A stretch of 25,077 nucleotides of DNA from Sulfurimonas sp. GTDB taxonomy: Bacteria; Campylobacterota; Campylobacteria; Campylobacterales; Sulfurimonadaceae. Positions 7,485 through 16,671 of the stretch are shown piece after piece. The stretch spans positions 1 to 25,077 of the forward strand of contig JALWON010000098.1 in NCBI GenBank assembly GCA_027083475.1. Direction: 5' to 3'. The stretch's first letter is position 1. Every line of letters starts with the position of its first letter. A program made the position numbers and the translations under genes. Below the pieces are notes generated by a model, which saw only the letters and a program-made list of their open reading frames with translations, did not search any database and was not told where the DNA came from.

Positions 7485-10400
7485 ATGTCAAAACTAAATC
7501 AGATTGAACAAAAATTGTCTGAGTTAGATGGAGCTACATTTCAAAAGCTCGGTGATGCCTTTCTATATAAAAAAGGTTATACTTTTTTCAATGCTATTGG
7601 TAGCGTTGTTGGTGAAAACAAGACTAAAACAGGTACTCCAGATACACTAATTAGTTTAGATAATGGTCAATATGTATTTGTTGAATATACGACCACAAAG
7701 AATAATATTTATAAAAAATTTGATGATGATTTAGATAAATGCTTTGATGAAGGAAAAACCGGTATCTATATTGAAAAAATAGATGAAGTGATTCTGTTTT
7801 ACAATGCAAAAATGACTTCTAGCGAGGAAGAAAAACTACGTCAAAAATGTATAGATCATGGAATTGGATGTTCCATCTTTAACCTTAATACGATTTCACT
7901 ATCATTGTTACATGATTATCCAGGTATTGCAAGAGACTTCTTATCCGTTGATGTTGATACAGGACAAATTTTAGATATTGATGACTTTATTAAGCAGTAT
8001 GAACAGAATGCTTTATCTACACCGTTGCATACAAGATTTTTATATAGAGAAAATGAACTCTCAAATATTCTAGAATCAATTAATGCTTCTGCTATCACTG
8101 TTATAACAGGTCAAGCCGGTGTAGGTAAAACACGATTAGCCTTGCAATCATGCATAAAATATGTTGAAACAAATCCAGAAGTAGAGCTAAAATGTGTTTA
8201 TTACAATGGTCGTAATTTATTTGATGAGTTAAGAGACTATTTTTCTAAGAGTCAACAATATATTATTTTTGTAGATGATGCGAACCGTAATACTAACCTG
8301 AGTTATATCTTGGAACTATTACATAACGAACAAAATATTAAAGTTGTTTTAACGGTACGAAATTACGCAATTTCAAAAATAGAAAGAACATTAGAACAGT
8401 ATGATAGAGTAAGCTATAGAAATATTGAAGTTTTTTCAAAAGATGAGATCAAAAATCTTGTGAAAGAAGAATATAAGATCAATAATCCAGATTATCTAGA
8501 ACGAATTAGTAATATTGCAGAGGGCAATCCTCGTATAGCTTTTATGACAGCAAAAATTGCTAAAGAGGAAAATAGTCTTGATAGCATTAGAAATATAGAA
8601 AATGTTTATGATATGTACTTTAAAACAATAAAGGATGACGTTACTGGACTCGATGATGATATTTTGAAGGTAGCCTGTATAGTTGTATTTTTTAGAGCCG
8701 TAGACCGTTCAAATCGTGAAATGATGGAATTGATAGCAGAGACCTTTCAAATATCAGAAGATGCATTTTGGAAAGCAGTAGGATCTCTACATGACATTGA
8801 AGTATTTGATCTTTATGAGGATGATATTGTCAAAGTCTCAGATCAGGTATTGGCGACATATCTTTTTTTTCTGGGAGTCTTTAAAGAAAAAAAGATTGAG
8901 TTTTCATTATTTATGGACAACTTTTTTCTGACACATAAAGAGAGAATAAAAGATACTCTATATCCTGTGTTGAATGCTTTTGATGAGAAAAGCCTTATTG
9001 AAGATATTAAACCAGTAGTAACACGCTTATTTCATGAGGCTGAAGATGAAGTTAAAAGTGATGTTGCAAGTACATTCTATTTTGTTCTACCTACAGAAAC
9101 ACTATTATTTCTGAAGCAACAAATTAATGGTTTGCCACAGCAAGAAATGGATATTACAAAGCTTGATTTCAACATTGATTTTAATGGATTTTCAATTTCA
9201 AATATATATTTAAAAGTACTTAGCTTCTTTTCCTATGCTGATCAACAAAACTATGAAATTGCTCTTGATTTACTATTGAAATATATTGAAACGCAACCTT
9301 CAGAAATACAAACTGTCCTATATTTATGTACACACTCTTTTGGATACAATATTCAGTCATCATATTTATATGAAACGCTCTTGATGGAGAAGATACTGAC
9401 AAGGGCGAATGGTGGGAAAAATGAATTATACAGTCGTATATTCATAGCTATCTCAAACTATTTTTTGAAAACAGAATTTGATACTACGCAGACACACGGA
9501 AGAGAAGTTCAGTTTACTTACTATACATTAAAGACAACAGACAAGCTAAGAAAACTTCGATCTCTTATTTGGAAGAACCTTTTTGATTTATATAAAATAG
9601 ATTTGTATAAATTTGAGATATTGCAAGTGCTATATCAATATAGTCATAACCATACATATCGGTTTAATGAAACAGAAATAATTAAAATTGATACTGATGA
9701 TGTGATAGATTTTATTCGTCTTAGATTGAATTCTCGGGAATATGATCATTGTGTTATTGCCCAAAGTATATTCAAGTTTTACCAAACTAAAGACATTAGT
9801 GTCGCAGAAGAATTAATAGACCGTTATAAAAATGAAACATACCTTGTTGCCGAGCTAGTATTTGAAGATGAAAGAAAATCACTTGAAATGGACTGGAAAG
9901 TATATGAAATGTATCATAAAGAACAAATACATAGCTATATACACGGATTAGATTACTCTGCATTACTTTTACTGTTAGATCATATTGAGAAAATTCAATC
10001 ATCTCACTTTAATATCGATCAAAGAGATTACCTATTTGATCAAAATGTGTTAACAATTTTTGAAAGTTTATACGATAAAGATTTGGACCTGTTCTTGTCA
10101 GTAATCAATATATATTTGAATCAAGGTAATAGTTTAGACATTAAGGCATATAGCCTGATTGGAAAGCTAATTATAGATATTGGATATGATGATACTTATG
10201 CTCTTCTTTCAAGATATAATTATCGGCATAAAAACAAATGGTTATTTGATTGTTTAATGCAAATTCCTAGTGAATACATATCTATAGAGACTTCTAATAT
10301 ATTACTTGAGCTTTATGCAGTAGCTGAAGCAAATGAAATCCCCTATAAACTAGAGTTTTTAAAGGCATACTATATTATAGATAAAGATATTTATTTAAAA

Positions 10401-11204
10401 GTTGTACGCTTAGTAACAAGACGAGCTTCTGTTTCAAAGAATTTCATACATGGATTGCGTCATCTCTTTGATGGGAAACATGAATTGGGTACTATATTGA
10501 ATAACGATTTTAATCTCATTGAACATACCTATTTTTTATTAGACCAATATGGGCAAAGTTTTGATTATAATGGTGAAGTTTTTAATCAACTTTTGGAGAA
10601 CGATTTATTCTTCATAAACAGATATTTGGATTATAAGTTTTCTGACAAGAAAGTTTTATCAAAATATGATGAGAATAGATCATTTGCATTCCTATGGAAA
10701 CGAGATGATGTTAATACTATCATGGATATGATTATTCAATACATAGTTGATGAAAAAATTGATTTTTTTCATTTTGATTACCTTTCTGTTTTTTTCCGGA
10801 AACCTCATGACAATAGCATTGATATACTTGAAGTTGATAGTATTCAAAAAGAATATCTCTTAAATTTTATTCAAAATAACTATCTTGATACAGCAAAGAC
10901 AGAATATATATTTAACTTTATAGCTGGATTGTCTTTAAAAGACCGAAAGGTATTTATACTAGAGTTTTTACGGTTGAATCAAAACTATAATGATTTTGAG
11001 AAAATTCCCATTGTTGCACATAGTAATTCTTGGACTGGAAGTGCTGTTCCTATGTATCAAAGAAAAAAAGACAATTTGTTGGATTTACTTAATGAGATTC
11101 ATGGAGCAGATTACTTAGAGCATAGAAAAAGAATTGAAAATTATATTAAATATTTAGATCGGCAGATTGAAGATGAGAAAAAAAAGGATTTTCTACAAGA
11201 GTAA
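7485..11204 (+). CDS. STAND ATPase with PD-(D/E)XK-like N-terminal domain (Avs-like architecture)
   Basis: A 1239-residue protein in three parts. Residues about 1-150 look like a restriction-endonuclease-type fold: GTPDTLI at 50-56, then YVFVEYTTTK at 63-72, giving Asp53 and Glu67 but Thr69 where an ExK enzyme has Lys. Residues about 180-480 are a STAND-type ATPase with Walker A GQAGVGKT (209-216), Walker B IIFVDDA (260-266) and TVRNYA (290-295). The remaining roughly 700 residues are helical and probably form a repeat-type sensor. This is the layout of Avs and related nSTAND defence proteins, where a phage protein bound by the C-terminus triggers oligomerisation and nuclease activity. The ATG abuts the res stop (TAGATG), so it probably belongs to the type III transcript, yet its base composition is far more AT-rich. 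The exact Avs class cannot be assigned. Confidence 0.75.
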   Translation: MSKLNQIEQKLSELDGATFQKLGDAFLYKKGYTFFNAIGSVVGENKTKTGTPDTLISLDNGQYVFVEYTTTKNNIYKKFDDDLDKCFDEGKTGIYIEKIDEVILFYNAKMTSSEEEKLRQKCIDHGIGCSIFNLNTISLSLLHDYPGIARDFLSVDVDTGQILDIDDFIKQYEQNALSTPLHTRFLYRENELSNILESINASAITVITGQAGVGKTRLALQSCIKYVETNPEVELKCVYYNGRNLFDELRDYFSKSQQYIIFVDDANRNTNLSYILELLHNEQNIKVVLTVRNYAISKIERTLEQYDRVSYRNIEVFSKDEIKNLVKEEYKINNPDYLERISNIAEGNPRIAFMTAKIAKEENSLDSIRNIENVYDMYFKTIKDDVTGLDDDILKVACIVVFFRAVDRSNREMMELIAETFQISEDAFWKAVGSLHDIEVFDLYEDDIVKVSDQVLATYLFFLGVFKEKKIEFSLFMDNFFLTHKERIKDTLYPVLNAFDEKSLIEDIKPVVTRLFHEAEDEVKSDVASTFYFVLPTETLLFLKQQINGLPQQEMDITKLDFNIDFNGFSISNIYLKVLSFFSYADQQNYEIALDLLLKYIETQPSEIQTVLYLCTHSFGYNIQSSYLYETLLMEKILTRANGGKNELYSRIFIAISNYFLKTEFDTTQTHGREVQFTYYTLKTTDKLRKLRSLIWKNLFDLYKIDLYKFEILQVLYQYSHNHTYRFNETEIIKIDTDDVIDFIRLRLNSREYDHCVIAQSIFKFYQTKDISVAEELIDRYKNETYLVAELVFEDERKSLEMDWKVYEMYHKEQIHSYIHGLDYSALLLLLDHIEKIQSSHFNIDQRDYLFDQNVLTIFESLYDKDLDLFLSVINIYLNQGNSLDIKAYSLIGKLIIDIGYDDTYALLSRYNYRHKNKWLFDCLMQIPSEYISIETSNILLELYAVAEANEIPYKLEFLKAYYIIDKDIYLKVVRLVTRRASVSKNFIHGLRHLFDGKHELGTILNNDFNLIEHTYFLLDQYGQSFDYNGEVFNQLLENDLFFINRYLDYKFSDKKVLSKYDENRSFAFLWKRDDVNTIMDMIIQYIVDEKIDFFHFDYLSVFFRKPHDNSIDILEVDSIQKEYLLNFIQNNYLDTAKTEYIFNFIAGLSLKDRKVFILEFLRLNQNYNDFEKIPIVAHSNSWTGSAVPMYQRKKDNLLDLLNEIHGADYLEHRKRIENYIKYLDRQIEDEKKKDFLQE

Positions 11205-11240
11205 AAAATACTAAGTTAAATACGAGGAGTTAGAATAGAA

Positions 11241-11447
11241 ATGATACATGTCGAGACAAATAATTTACAAGCTATAGGGTATGACGAAAGTCAAGGGATT
11301 TTGTATATAGAATTTAAACATAGTGATATATATCAATATTATGGTGTTGATAAAAGTATTCATGATGGTTTATCTTATGCTGATTCAAAAGATAAATACT
11401 TTGATAAAATGATAAAAAAAGCTGGTTATACGTATGCAAGAGTTTGA
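11241..11447 (+). CDS. KTSC-domain small protein
   Basis: A 68-residue protein made almost entirely of one KTSC domain: AIGYDESQGILYIEF, then IYQYYGVDKSIHDGL, ADSKDKYFDKMIKKAGYTY. These match the family pattern of a Tyr-Asp turn, an aromatic YxYxGV segment and the Ser-x-x-x-Tyr-Phe-x-x-x-Ile end; here Asp-Ser-Lys replaces the more usual Ser-Lys-Gly-type turn. KTSC domains occur alone or fused to nucleic-acid enzymes; their biochemical role is unclear. GAGGAG lies upstream at 11224-11229. The last 14 bases overlap the FRG gene, so the two form a unit. Confidence 0.85.
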   Translation: MIHVETNNLQAIGYDESQGILYIEFKHSDIYQYYGVDKSIHDGLSYADSKDKYFDKMIKKAGYTYARV

Positions 11448-13269
11448 AATTGACAATGATAAATTAGTACTATCTATTTTTAGTGAGATTAGTGTTCCTT
11501 TTTTAGCAATAGATTTTCAAAGATTAAAGAAGAGTTTAGAAAGGTTTAAAGAATCTAGCTCTTTTATTTCAATTCCTATTAAAGATGATGAAAAACTCTT
11601 AATAGAAGCTTTGAGAGCAATTATTAAACAATATGATGTTCCAGAATCAATGGATGTACTATTGTCAAAATCAAAATTAATTACTAGTAAAAATGATATA
11701 AGTAGGTTAAATTCTAAAGAAAATTTTTTTACCTTGCATATGGATAATAATAAGCTTGTTTGGGAAGAATCAAGTTTATGGCCATTAGCATATAGCTCTT
11801 TTATTCAGCAGTTAGTAAATTTAACTAAAAACTATAAGTTACTTATTGAAGAAAGAAAAAAAGAGATAAATGGTGAGTTAATTTTATCAGAGTATAATAA
11901 AAACTTACCAACAGAAATCCATAATGCATTTGCTTCCCTTGGAGCTTGGTTGGGGGGAAGTGAAAATTTTGAATACTTGTCTAAATATGCTACAAAATAT
12001 CAAATATATAATGATGATAAAAATAAAGAATATGCAAAAGAAGTTAATTACAATGATGATGAAGCAGAAAAGTTAACTAATAGCGGTATTATAGTTCTTC
12101 CTGCAACATTAGCTGTTCCATTGTTAGTATCATTACCTAATCAAGGTAATATTTTAGGTTCAATACCTATAGATGAATTTAATATTGCAAACTTACCTAT
12201 TGATGTTGAATATTCCTTTCTTAATAGAAAAAAGGAATCTATAAAACACCCTGGTTTTATTATGGATAAGTATTATCGTTCTATTTTCAGTGGAATAGAA
12301 TTAAATACAAAAAATGCTCTTTACGGTAAAGGTAATGTGATGAGAGATCACTATACAGACTTTTATAATGGATTAGATAAGTATGAATTTTTGAGATGCA
12401 AGCATTATTGTATGCCTCTTATTGATGTTAACAGTATTGATGAAATGGAAGCCTTAATTTCAAAAATTCCAAAAAGGAGTGAAAGTGGTATATTTTTTAG
12501 AGGTCAAACATCTTATTATCGATTAAAAAGAGAGGAAATAATTAAAAAGATTTTATTTGGTAGCTCAGAATCAAATGAACCATCTTTAATAACAAATGCA
12601 AGCCGCTCAAATTACAATTACGATCATTTACATTTTATCTTAAAGTATTTTTTAGAACATGAAATAGTATTTAAAGACTATAAAAAGAAAAAAGAAATTT
12701 TTCAAAAATTAGAAGAATTGAAAGGCTCTTTTTTACTTGAATTAGATTATGCAGTTATGGCTTTAGCTCAACACTATGGATTACCAACTCATGGATTAGA
12801 TGTAACTACAGATTTAGAAGTGGCAGTTTGGTTTGCCACAAATAAATTTAAACAAGATAATAACGTAGCAAGCTATATACAAATGAATAAAAGTGATTGG
12901 AATCAAGATAAAAGCAAATGGCCCACAGTCTTTGTTTTTCAAAATGTATTAAACTCAACCTCTAGCTCTTTACAAGATTGTGTAGATTTAGAATCAATAG
13001 GTTTAAAAGCGCTTAGACCTGAAAGGCAAAGTGCTAAATTTTTTCATGCAGCTCACGGAGATCATCAAAATAGGTTAGCAGAGTCTTTAGTTTGTGCTTT
13101 TAGGCTCAGTCCTAATATATATGATATAAAATATGATTTCAACTATTTATTTCCATCTCCAGAAGAAGATGAAGCATATAAATTTATGATAGATTTTTCA
13201 GAAACGAAAATATTAGATAATTTACAAGTACCAAGGGATAAAGTAACAAAATTTCATACTGAGAGGTAA
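11434..13269 (+). CDS. FRG-domain protein
   Basis: A 611-residue protein. The C-terminal half carries an FRG domain: FFRGQTSYYRLKRE (from residue 354) gives the Phe-Arg-Gly-Gln name motif, and AQHYGLPTHGLDVTTD with AVWFATNKF (about 445-473) gives the conserved second half, His replacing the more usual Arg after Pro-Thr. The N-terminal 350 residues match nothing I recognise. FRG domains are frequent in defence islands and are suspected effectors, but no activity is firmly known to me. The gene starts inside the KTSC gene (14-base overlap, different frame) and is strongly AT-rich, distinct from the res gene upstream. A hydrolase remnant follows seven bases after the stop. Confidence 0.8.
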   Translation: MQEFEIDNDKLVLSIFSEISVPFLAIDFQRLKKSLERFKESSSFISIPIKDDEKLLIEALRAIIKQYDVPESMDVLLSKSKLITSKNDISRLNSKENFFTLHMDNNKLVWEESSLWPLAYSSFIQQLVNLTKNYKLLIEERKKEINGELILSEYNKNLPTEIHNAFASLGAWLGGSENFEYLSKYATKYQIYNDDKNKEYAKEVNYNDDEAEKLTNSGIIVLPATLAVPLLVSLPNQGNILGSIPIDEFNIANLPIDVEYSFLNRKKESIKHPGFIMDKYYRSIFSGIELNTKNALYGKGNVMRDHYTDFYNGLDKYEFLRCKHYCMPLIDVNSIDEMEALISKIPKRSESGIFFRGQTSYYRLKREEIIKKILFGSSESNEPSLITNASRSNYNYDHLHFILKYFLEHEIVFKDYKKKKEIFQKLEELKGSFLLELDYAVMALAQHYGLPTHGLDVTTDLEVAVWFATNKFKQDNNVASYIQMNKSDWNQDKSKWPTVFVFQNVLNSTSSSLQDCVDLESIGLKALRPERQSAKFFHAAHGDHQNRLAESLVCAFRLSPNIYDIKYDFNYLFPSPEEDEAYKFMIDFSETKILDNLQVPRDKVTKFHTER

Positions 13270-13275
13270 TACTAA

Positions 13276-13443
13276 ATGAAACTAGTTTTTGTATATGGAT
13301 GGAGTGTGACTAATATTGATGCTTATGAAGAGTTGCCAGAAGTGTAAAAAAGGGTAGTTCCAATTGATTTAGGTGAATATATAAGCTTTCATGATGAAGT
13401 AATTTTTTTTTGGCATTATACAAATACAGTTTTACTAATCTAA
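13276..13443 (+). pseudogene. Remnant of an alpha/beta-hydrolase-like gene
   Basis: An ATG six bases after the FRG stop opens MKLVFVYGWSVTNIDAYEEL, which stops after 23 codons at 13345-13347. The same frame then continues (VVPIDLGEYISFHDEV...) to a second stop at 13441-13443. VFVYGWSVT resembles the first strand and following Gly-Trp turn of alpha/beta hydrolases (usually HGWSVT), and GEYISFHDEV looks like further sequence of the same protein with an internal deletion. No catalytic Ser nucleophile motif or later part remains. I read it as the third gene of the KTSC-FRG cassette, now broken. The family call rests on remembered resemblance only. Confidence 0.55.
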
Positions 13444-13545
13444 CACAAAATAAATCGACATAGTATTTTTTCAGAGCTTATAAAGCGTAAAGCTAGAAAG
13501 CTGCATAAATAATATTCAAGAGAATTTACGCTATGTTAATCAAAT

Positions 13546-13602
13546 AAATTTTCTGGTTTAACTTTTTAAAATTAAATCGGAAAATTTACTGGTTCAATTT
13601 TT
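13546..13602. repeat. Imperfect direct repeat, 2 x 21 bp, 36-bp period
   Basis: The 21-mers at 13546-13566 and 13582-13602 share the frame AAATTT-CTGGTT--A-TTTT and differ at 3 of 21 positions. Repeated subterminal blocks of this kind occur near the ends of some insertion sequences, IS21 family among them. No transposase is left in the window, so an insertion-sequence origin is only a suggestion. Confidence 0.4.
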
Positions 13603-13638
13603 GGGGAGGCTTACACATGATTCGGGCTGTTCTGAAAG

Positions 13639-13668
13639 TTTAGAAAATAAGTTTGAGTATAGTATAAT
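13639..13668 (+). promoter_or_regulatory. Candidate promoter for the helicase operon
   Basis: TATAAT, a perfect sigma-70 -10 box, lies at 13663-13668, with a poor -35 candidate TTTAGA at 13639-13644 (18-base spacer). Weak -35 boxes are usual in Campylobacterota. It precedes the 41-codon ORF and the helicase gene and would drive them separately from the left-hand operon. Confidence 0.4.
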
Positions 13669-13674
13669 AAACAG

Positions 13675-13800
13675 ATGAAAGATATTATTCAACAAAAAAC
13701 TTTATATATAGTTTTAGGGACAGGTGGAATGGTGCAAGATTTCGATTTTGAAGTCCTAGGTATTGAAAAAGAACTCATGCTAATAGGTAATGTTCAATAG
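13675..13800 (+). CDS. 41-codon ORF abutting the helicase gene, unknown
   Basis: From ATG 13675 a 41-codon frame (MKDIIQQKTLYIVLGTGGMV... ending LIGNVQ) stops at 13798-13800, and the helicase ATG follows with no gap. It has no clear Shine-Dalgarno and no domain that I recognise. The exact join suggests a coupled leader ORF or the tail of a deletion that fused a foreign 5' end to the helicase gene. It may equally be chance. Confidence 0.3.
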   Translation: MKDIIQQKTLYIVLGTGGMVQDFDFEVLGIEKELMLIGNVQ

Positions 13801-16671
13801 ATGTCCCTGATGAACAATAGATTAACACCCTATCACTCGAAGTATTATGCAACACTGTTGACCCTACAAAATAGTTCTGGCAGCGTCAATAGGCTTTCGC
13901 AGTCAATGTTCAATGCCCAGATAGACCTGAATCCTCATCAGGTAGAAGCTGCACTCTTTGCATTTGAGTCGCCACTCTCTAATGGAGTTATCCTTGCTGA
14001 TGAAGTTGGTCTTGGTAAAACGATAGAGGCTGGTCTTGTCGTATGCCAATATTGGAGCGAGTTTAAGAGAAAGATCATCATCATTGCCCCCGCCAGTCTT
14101 AGAAAGCAGTGGAGTATGGAACTTAAAGAGAAATTTTTTATAGACTCTGTCATTCTAGAAGCAAAATCCTATAAAGAAGAGATGAAAAAAGGTAATATCA
14201 ATCCTTTTGAACAGAAGGATGCTTTAGTCATCACTTCTTATCAGTTTGCAGTTCGCCATGAAGAAGAGATCATGATGGCTGGATATGATCTTGCCATTGT
14301 AGATGAAGCCCATAAGCTTCGCAATGTATACAGAAAAGAGAATAAAACAGCTAAGTCAATCAAGCGGGCACTAGCCAATACAAAAAAAGTGCTGTTAACT
14401 GCAACTCCACTACAAAATTCACTCCTAGAACTTTATGGTCTTACTTCCATCATAGATGATCAAGTCTTTGGTGATGTTAACTCATTCAAGCAAAACTATG
14501 TCAGTGGTGGAGGCGAGTTTTCAGACTTAAGAGAGAGACTTGCACCAGTATGTCATAGAACACTTCGTAAAGATGTACTCGAATACATAAAGTACACGAA
14601 GCGATTACCTCTTGTTGAAGAGTTTACACCATCAGCAAAAGAGCAAGAAGTCTATAATCTTATTTCTGACTTTTTACAAAGGGATTCTCTATTTGCTATT
14701 CCTAATAAACAAAGAGCCTTAATTACTCTTATTATGAGAAAGCTCTTAGCCTCTTCAACAAGAGCAATCATAGGTACAATCAGTACGATGATTAACAGAC
14801 TACAAGCCTCTATAGACAATCACACTGCTATTAGTGTAATAGATGTGATTTTGGATGATGATGAAAGTGTAGAGAACTATATCGAAGAAGATGATATAGA
14901 TAATAGTGAAGAGGAGATGCTTACAACAGAAGAGATTCAACAGATTCAAAATGAGCTGATTGAACTACGATCCTTTAAAACATTGGCTTCATCTATTGAA
15001 GTAGATGCAAAACTTAAATCTTTGGTTGTTGCACTTGAAAAAGGTTTGGAGTCACAAAAACAACTGGGTGCTCCAGAAAAAGCACTTATTTTTACAGAGT
15101 CACGAAGAACACAAGAGTATCTCTATGAATATCTTACAAGCAATGGATACGCAGATAAAGTAGTGTTGTTTAACGGGACAAATACAGATGACAACTCTAA
15201 AGTCATTTATGCAAAATGGCTAGAAAAACATGAAGGCAGTGATGTCATTACTGGCACATGTACTGCTGATAGGAAGCAAGCTATTGTAGATGAGTTCAAA
15301 GAGAATGCTACAATCATGATTGCAACTGAAGCTGGTGCAGAAGGTATCAACCTACAGTTTTGTAATTTGGTTGTGAACTATGATCTACCATGGAATCCAC
15401 AACGAGTTGAACAGAGAATCGGTCGTTGTCACCGTTATGGACAAAAGCATGATGTAGTTGTTTTGAACTTTATAAATACTGCCAATAAAGCAGATAGAAG
15501 AGTCTATGAACTCTTATCTCAAAAGTTTCAACTCTTTGAGGGGGTTTTTGGTGCTTCAGATGAAGTGCTTGGTTCCATAGAGAGTGGTATAGATTTTGAG
15601 AAGAGGATACTAGAGATCTATCAGACATGTAGAGATCCACAAGAGATAGACCAAGCCTTTGATGACCTGCAAGCAAACTTGGATGACAAGATACAAGAGA
15701 AGATGCTTAGTACAAGAGAACAGTTGCTAGAGCATTTTGATGAAGATGTTCATGCTAGACTTAAAGTACGACTTGATGAATCAAAGAAACAGATGGATAA
15801 ATTTGAGAAAGCTTTTTGGGAGCTGACTCATTTTGAATTAAATGAATATGCCAAGTTTAGTGAGACTAAGGGAACATTCTTCTTACAAAAAGCACCATCG
15901 GTCAATATACCTGTAGGAAACTATCAACTCATTACCAAGTATGATGAAAATACAAATGCTCATGCCTATCGTATCAATAGTGCCTTGGGTGAGTATGTTG
16001 TAACCAAAGCTAAAAGTCGTGATTTACCCGCTACAAGCATTACTTTTAACTTGAGTGACCATGGGGTTAAAGTTGGTGCACTGGAGCCGTATAAAGGCAG
16101 AAGTGGATATGCCCATGTAAGTACAATGTGTATTGACTCTTTCGAGAGAGAAGAATATCTTATCAGCAGTGCTATAGCAGATGATGGTACTGTATTCAAT
16201 TCAGAATTTACAGAAAAGCTTTTTGGACTTAAAAGTGTCAACGAAGAGCATGCAAGCATTCCAGATGAGATGCTTAAGAAGTTAGAGCTTGATCTGGAAG
16301 CTCAACAAGCCACTATACATGAAAATATCAAGATCAAAAACAGTGACTTCTTTGACAATGAGATGGAAAAACTAGATAACTGGGCAGATGACTTAAAGTT
16401 AAGTCTTGAAGTAGAACTCAAAAGTATGGAAAAAGAGATCAAGACTCGCAAGACAGAACAGAGAAAGTTGACTGACCTTGCCGAGAAAGTTGCCTTTCAA
16501 CGAGAGACAGCAAACTTGGAAAAGAAACGAAACAGACTTAGAAGAAAGCTCTATGATGAACAAGACGCAATAGAAGAGAAAAAAGAGATTCTCATAGACA
16601 AGGTGGCTCAAAAGCTTAAACAAGAGATAGGGACACAAATACTATTTACTATAAAGTGGAAAATAATATAA
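13801..16671 (+). CDS. SNF2-family DNA helicase/translocase, possible ZorD
   Basis: A 956-residue SNF2-type ATPase. Motifs in order: Gln-motif region LNPHQVEAALFAF (43-55), Walker A ADEVGLGKTIEAG (66-78), VDEAHKLRN (168-176), LLTATPLQNS (motif III), then the second RecA lobe with ATEAGAEGINLQF and NPQRVEQRIGRCHRYGQ (motifs V-VI). A long acidic insert (EDDIDNSEEEM) separates the lobes, and the last 150 residues are charged coiled coil ending FTIKWKII. It lies 129 bases upstream of zorA on the same strand. In type I Zorya, ZorD is a SNF2 helicase with nuclease activity, and this gene is the only candidate here; however, related helicases also occur next to type III restriction genes or alone, and no nuclease motif is obvious. 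The helicase call is firm, the ZorD call is not. Confidence 0.85.
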   Translation: MSLMNNRLTPYHSKYYATLLTLQNSSGSVNRLSQSMFNAQIDLNPHQVEAALFAFESPLSNGVILADEVGLGKTIEAGLVVCQYWSEFKRKIIIIAPASLRKQWSMELKEKFFIDSVILEAKSYKEEMKKGNINPFEQKDALVITSYQFAVRHEEEIMMAGYDLAIVDEAHKLRNVYRKENKTAKSIKRALANTKKVLLTATPLQNSLLELYGLTSIIDDQVFGDVNSFKQNYVSGGGEFSDLRERLAPVCHRTLRKDVLEYIKYTKRLPLVEEFTPSAKEQEVYNLISDFLQRDSLFAIPNKQRALITLIMRKLLASSTRAIIGTISTMINRLQASIDNHTAISVIDVILDDDESVENYIEEDDIDNSEEEMLTTEEIQQIQNELIELRSFKTLASSIEVDAKLKSLVVALEKGLESQKQLGAPEKALIFTESRRTQEYLYEYLTSNGYADKVVLFNGTNTDDNSKVIYAKWLEKHEGSDVITGTCTADRKQAIVDEFKENATIMIATEAGAEGINLQFCNLVVNYDLPWNPQRVEQRIGRCHRYGQKHDVVVLNFINTANKADRRVYELLSQKFQLFEGVFGASDEVLGSIESGIDFEKRILEIYQTCRDPQEIDQAFDDLQANLDDKIQEKMLSTREQLLEHFDEDVHARLKVRLDESKKQMDKFEKAFWELTHFELNEYAKFSETKGTFFLQKAPSVNIPVGNYQLITKYDENTNAHAYRINSALGEYVVTKAKSRDLPATSITFNLSDHGVKVGALEPYKGRSGYAHVSTMCIDSFEREEYLISSAIADDGTVFNSEFTEKLFGLKSVNEEHASIPDEMLKKLELDLEAQQATIHENIKIKNSDFFDNEMEKLDNWADDLKLSLEVELKSMEKEIKTRKTEQRKLTDLAEKVAFQRETANLEKKRNRLRRKLYDEQDAIEEKKEILIDKVAQKLKQEIGTQILFTIKWKII

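Larger units (their letters stand above)
13444..13674. other. Non-coding debris between the hydrolase remnant and the helicase operon
   Basis: No credible gene is visible. The stretch holds an 8-bp inverted repeat (AGCGTAAA at 13484-13491 and TTTACGCT at 13525-13532), the direct repeat annotated separately, and a strong ribosome-site-like GGGGAGG (13603-13609) followed by an eight-codon frame from 13617. The mix of decayed coding sequence, repeats and an orphan ribosome site suggests a scar of past insertion or deletion. Confidence 0.4.

Noticed and set aside
13484..13532. 8-bp inverted repeat as a transcription terminator
   Set aside because: The arms are 33 bases apart, AT-rich and not followed by a T-run, so a rho-independent terminator is unlikely.
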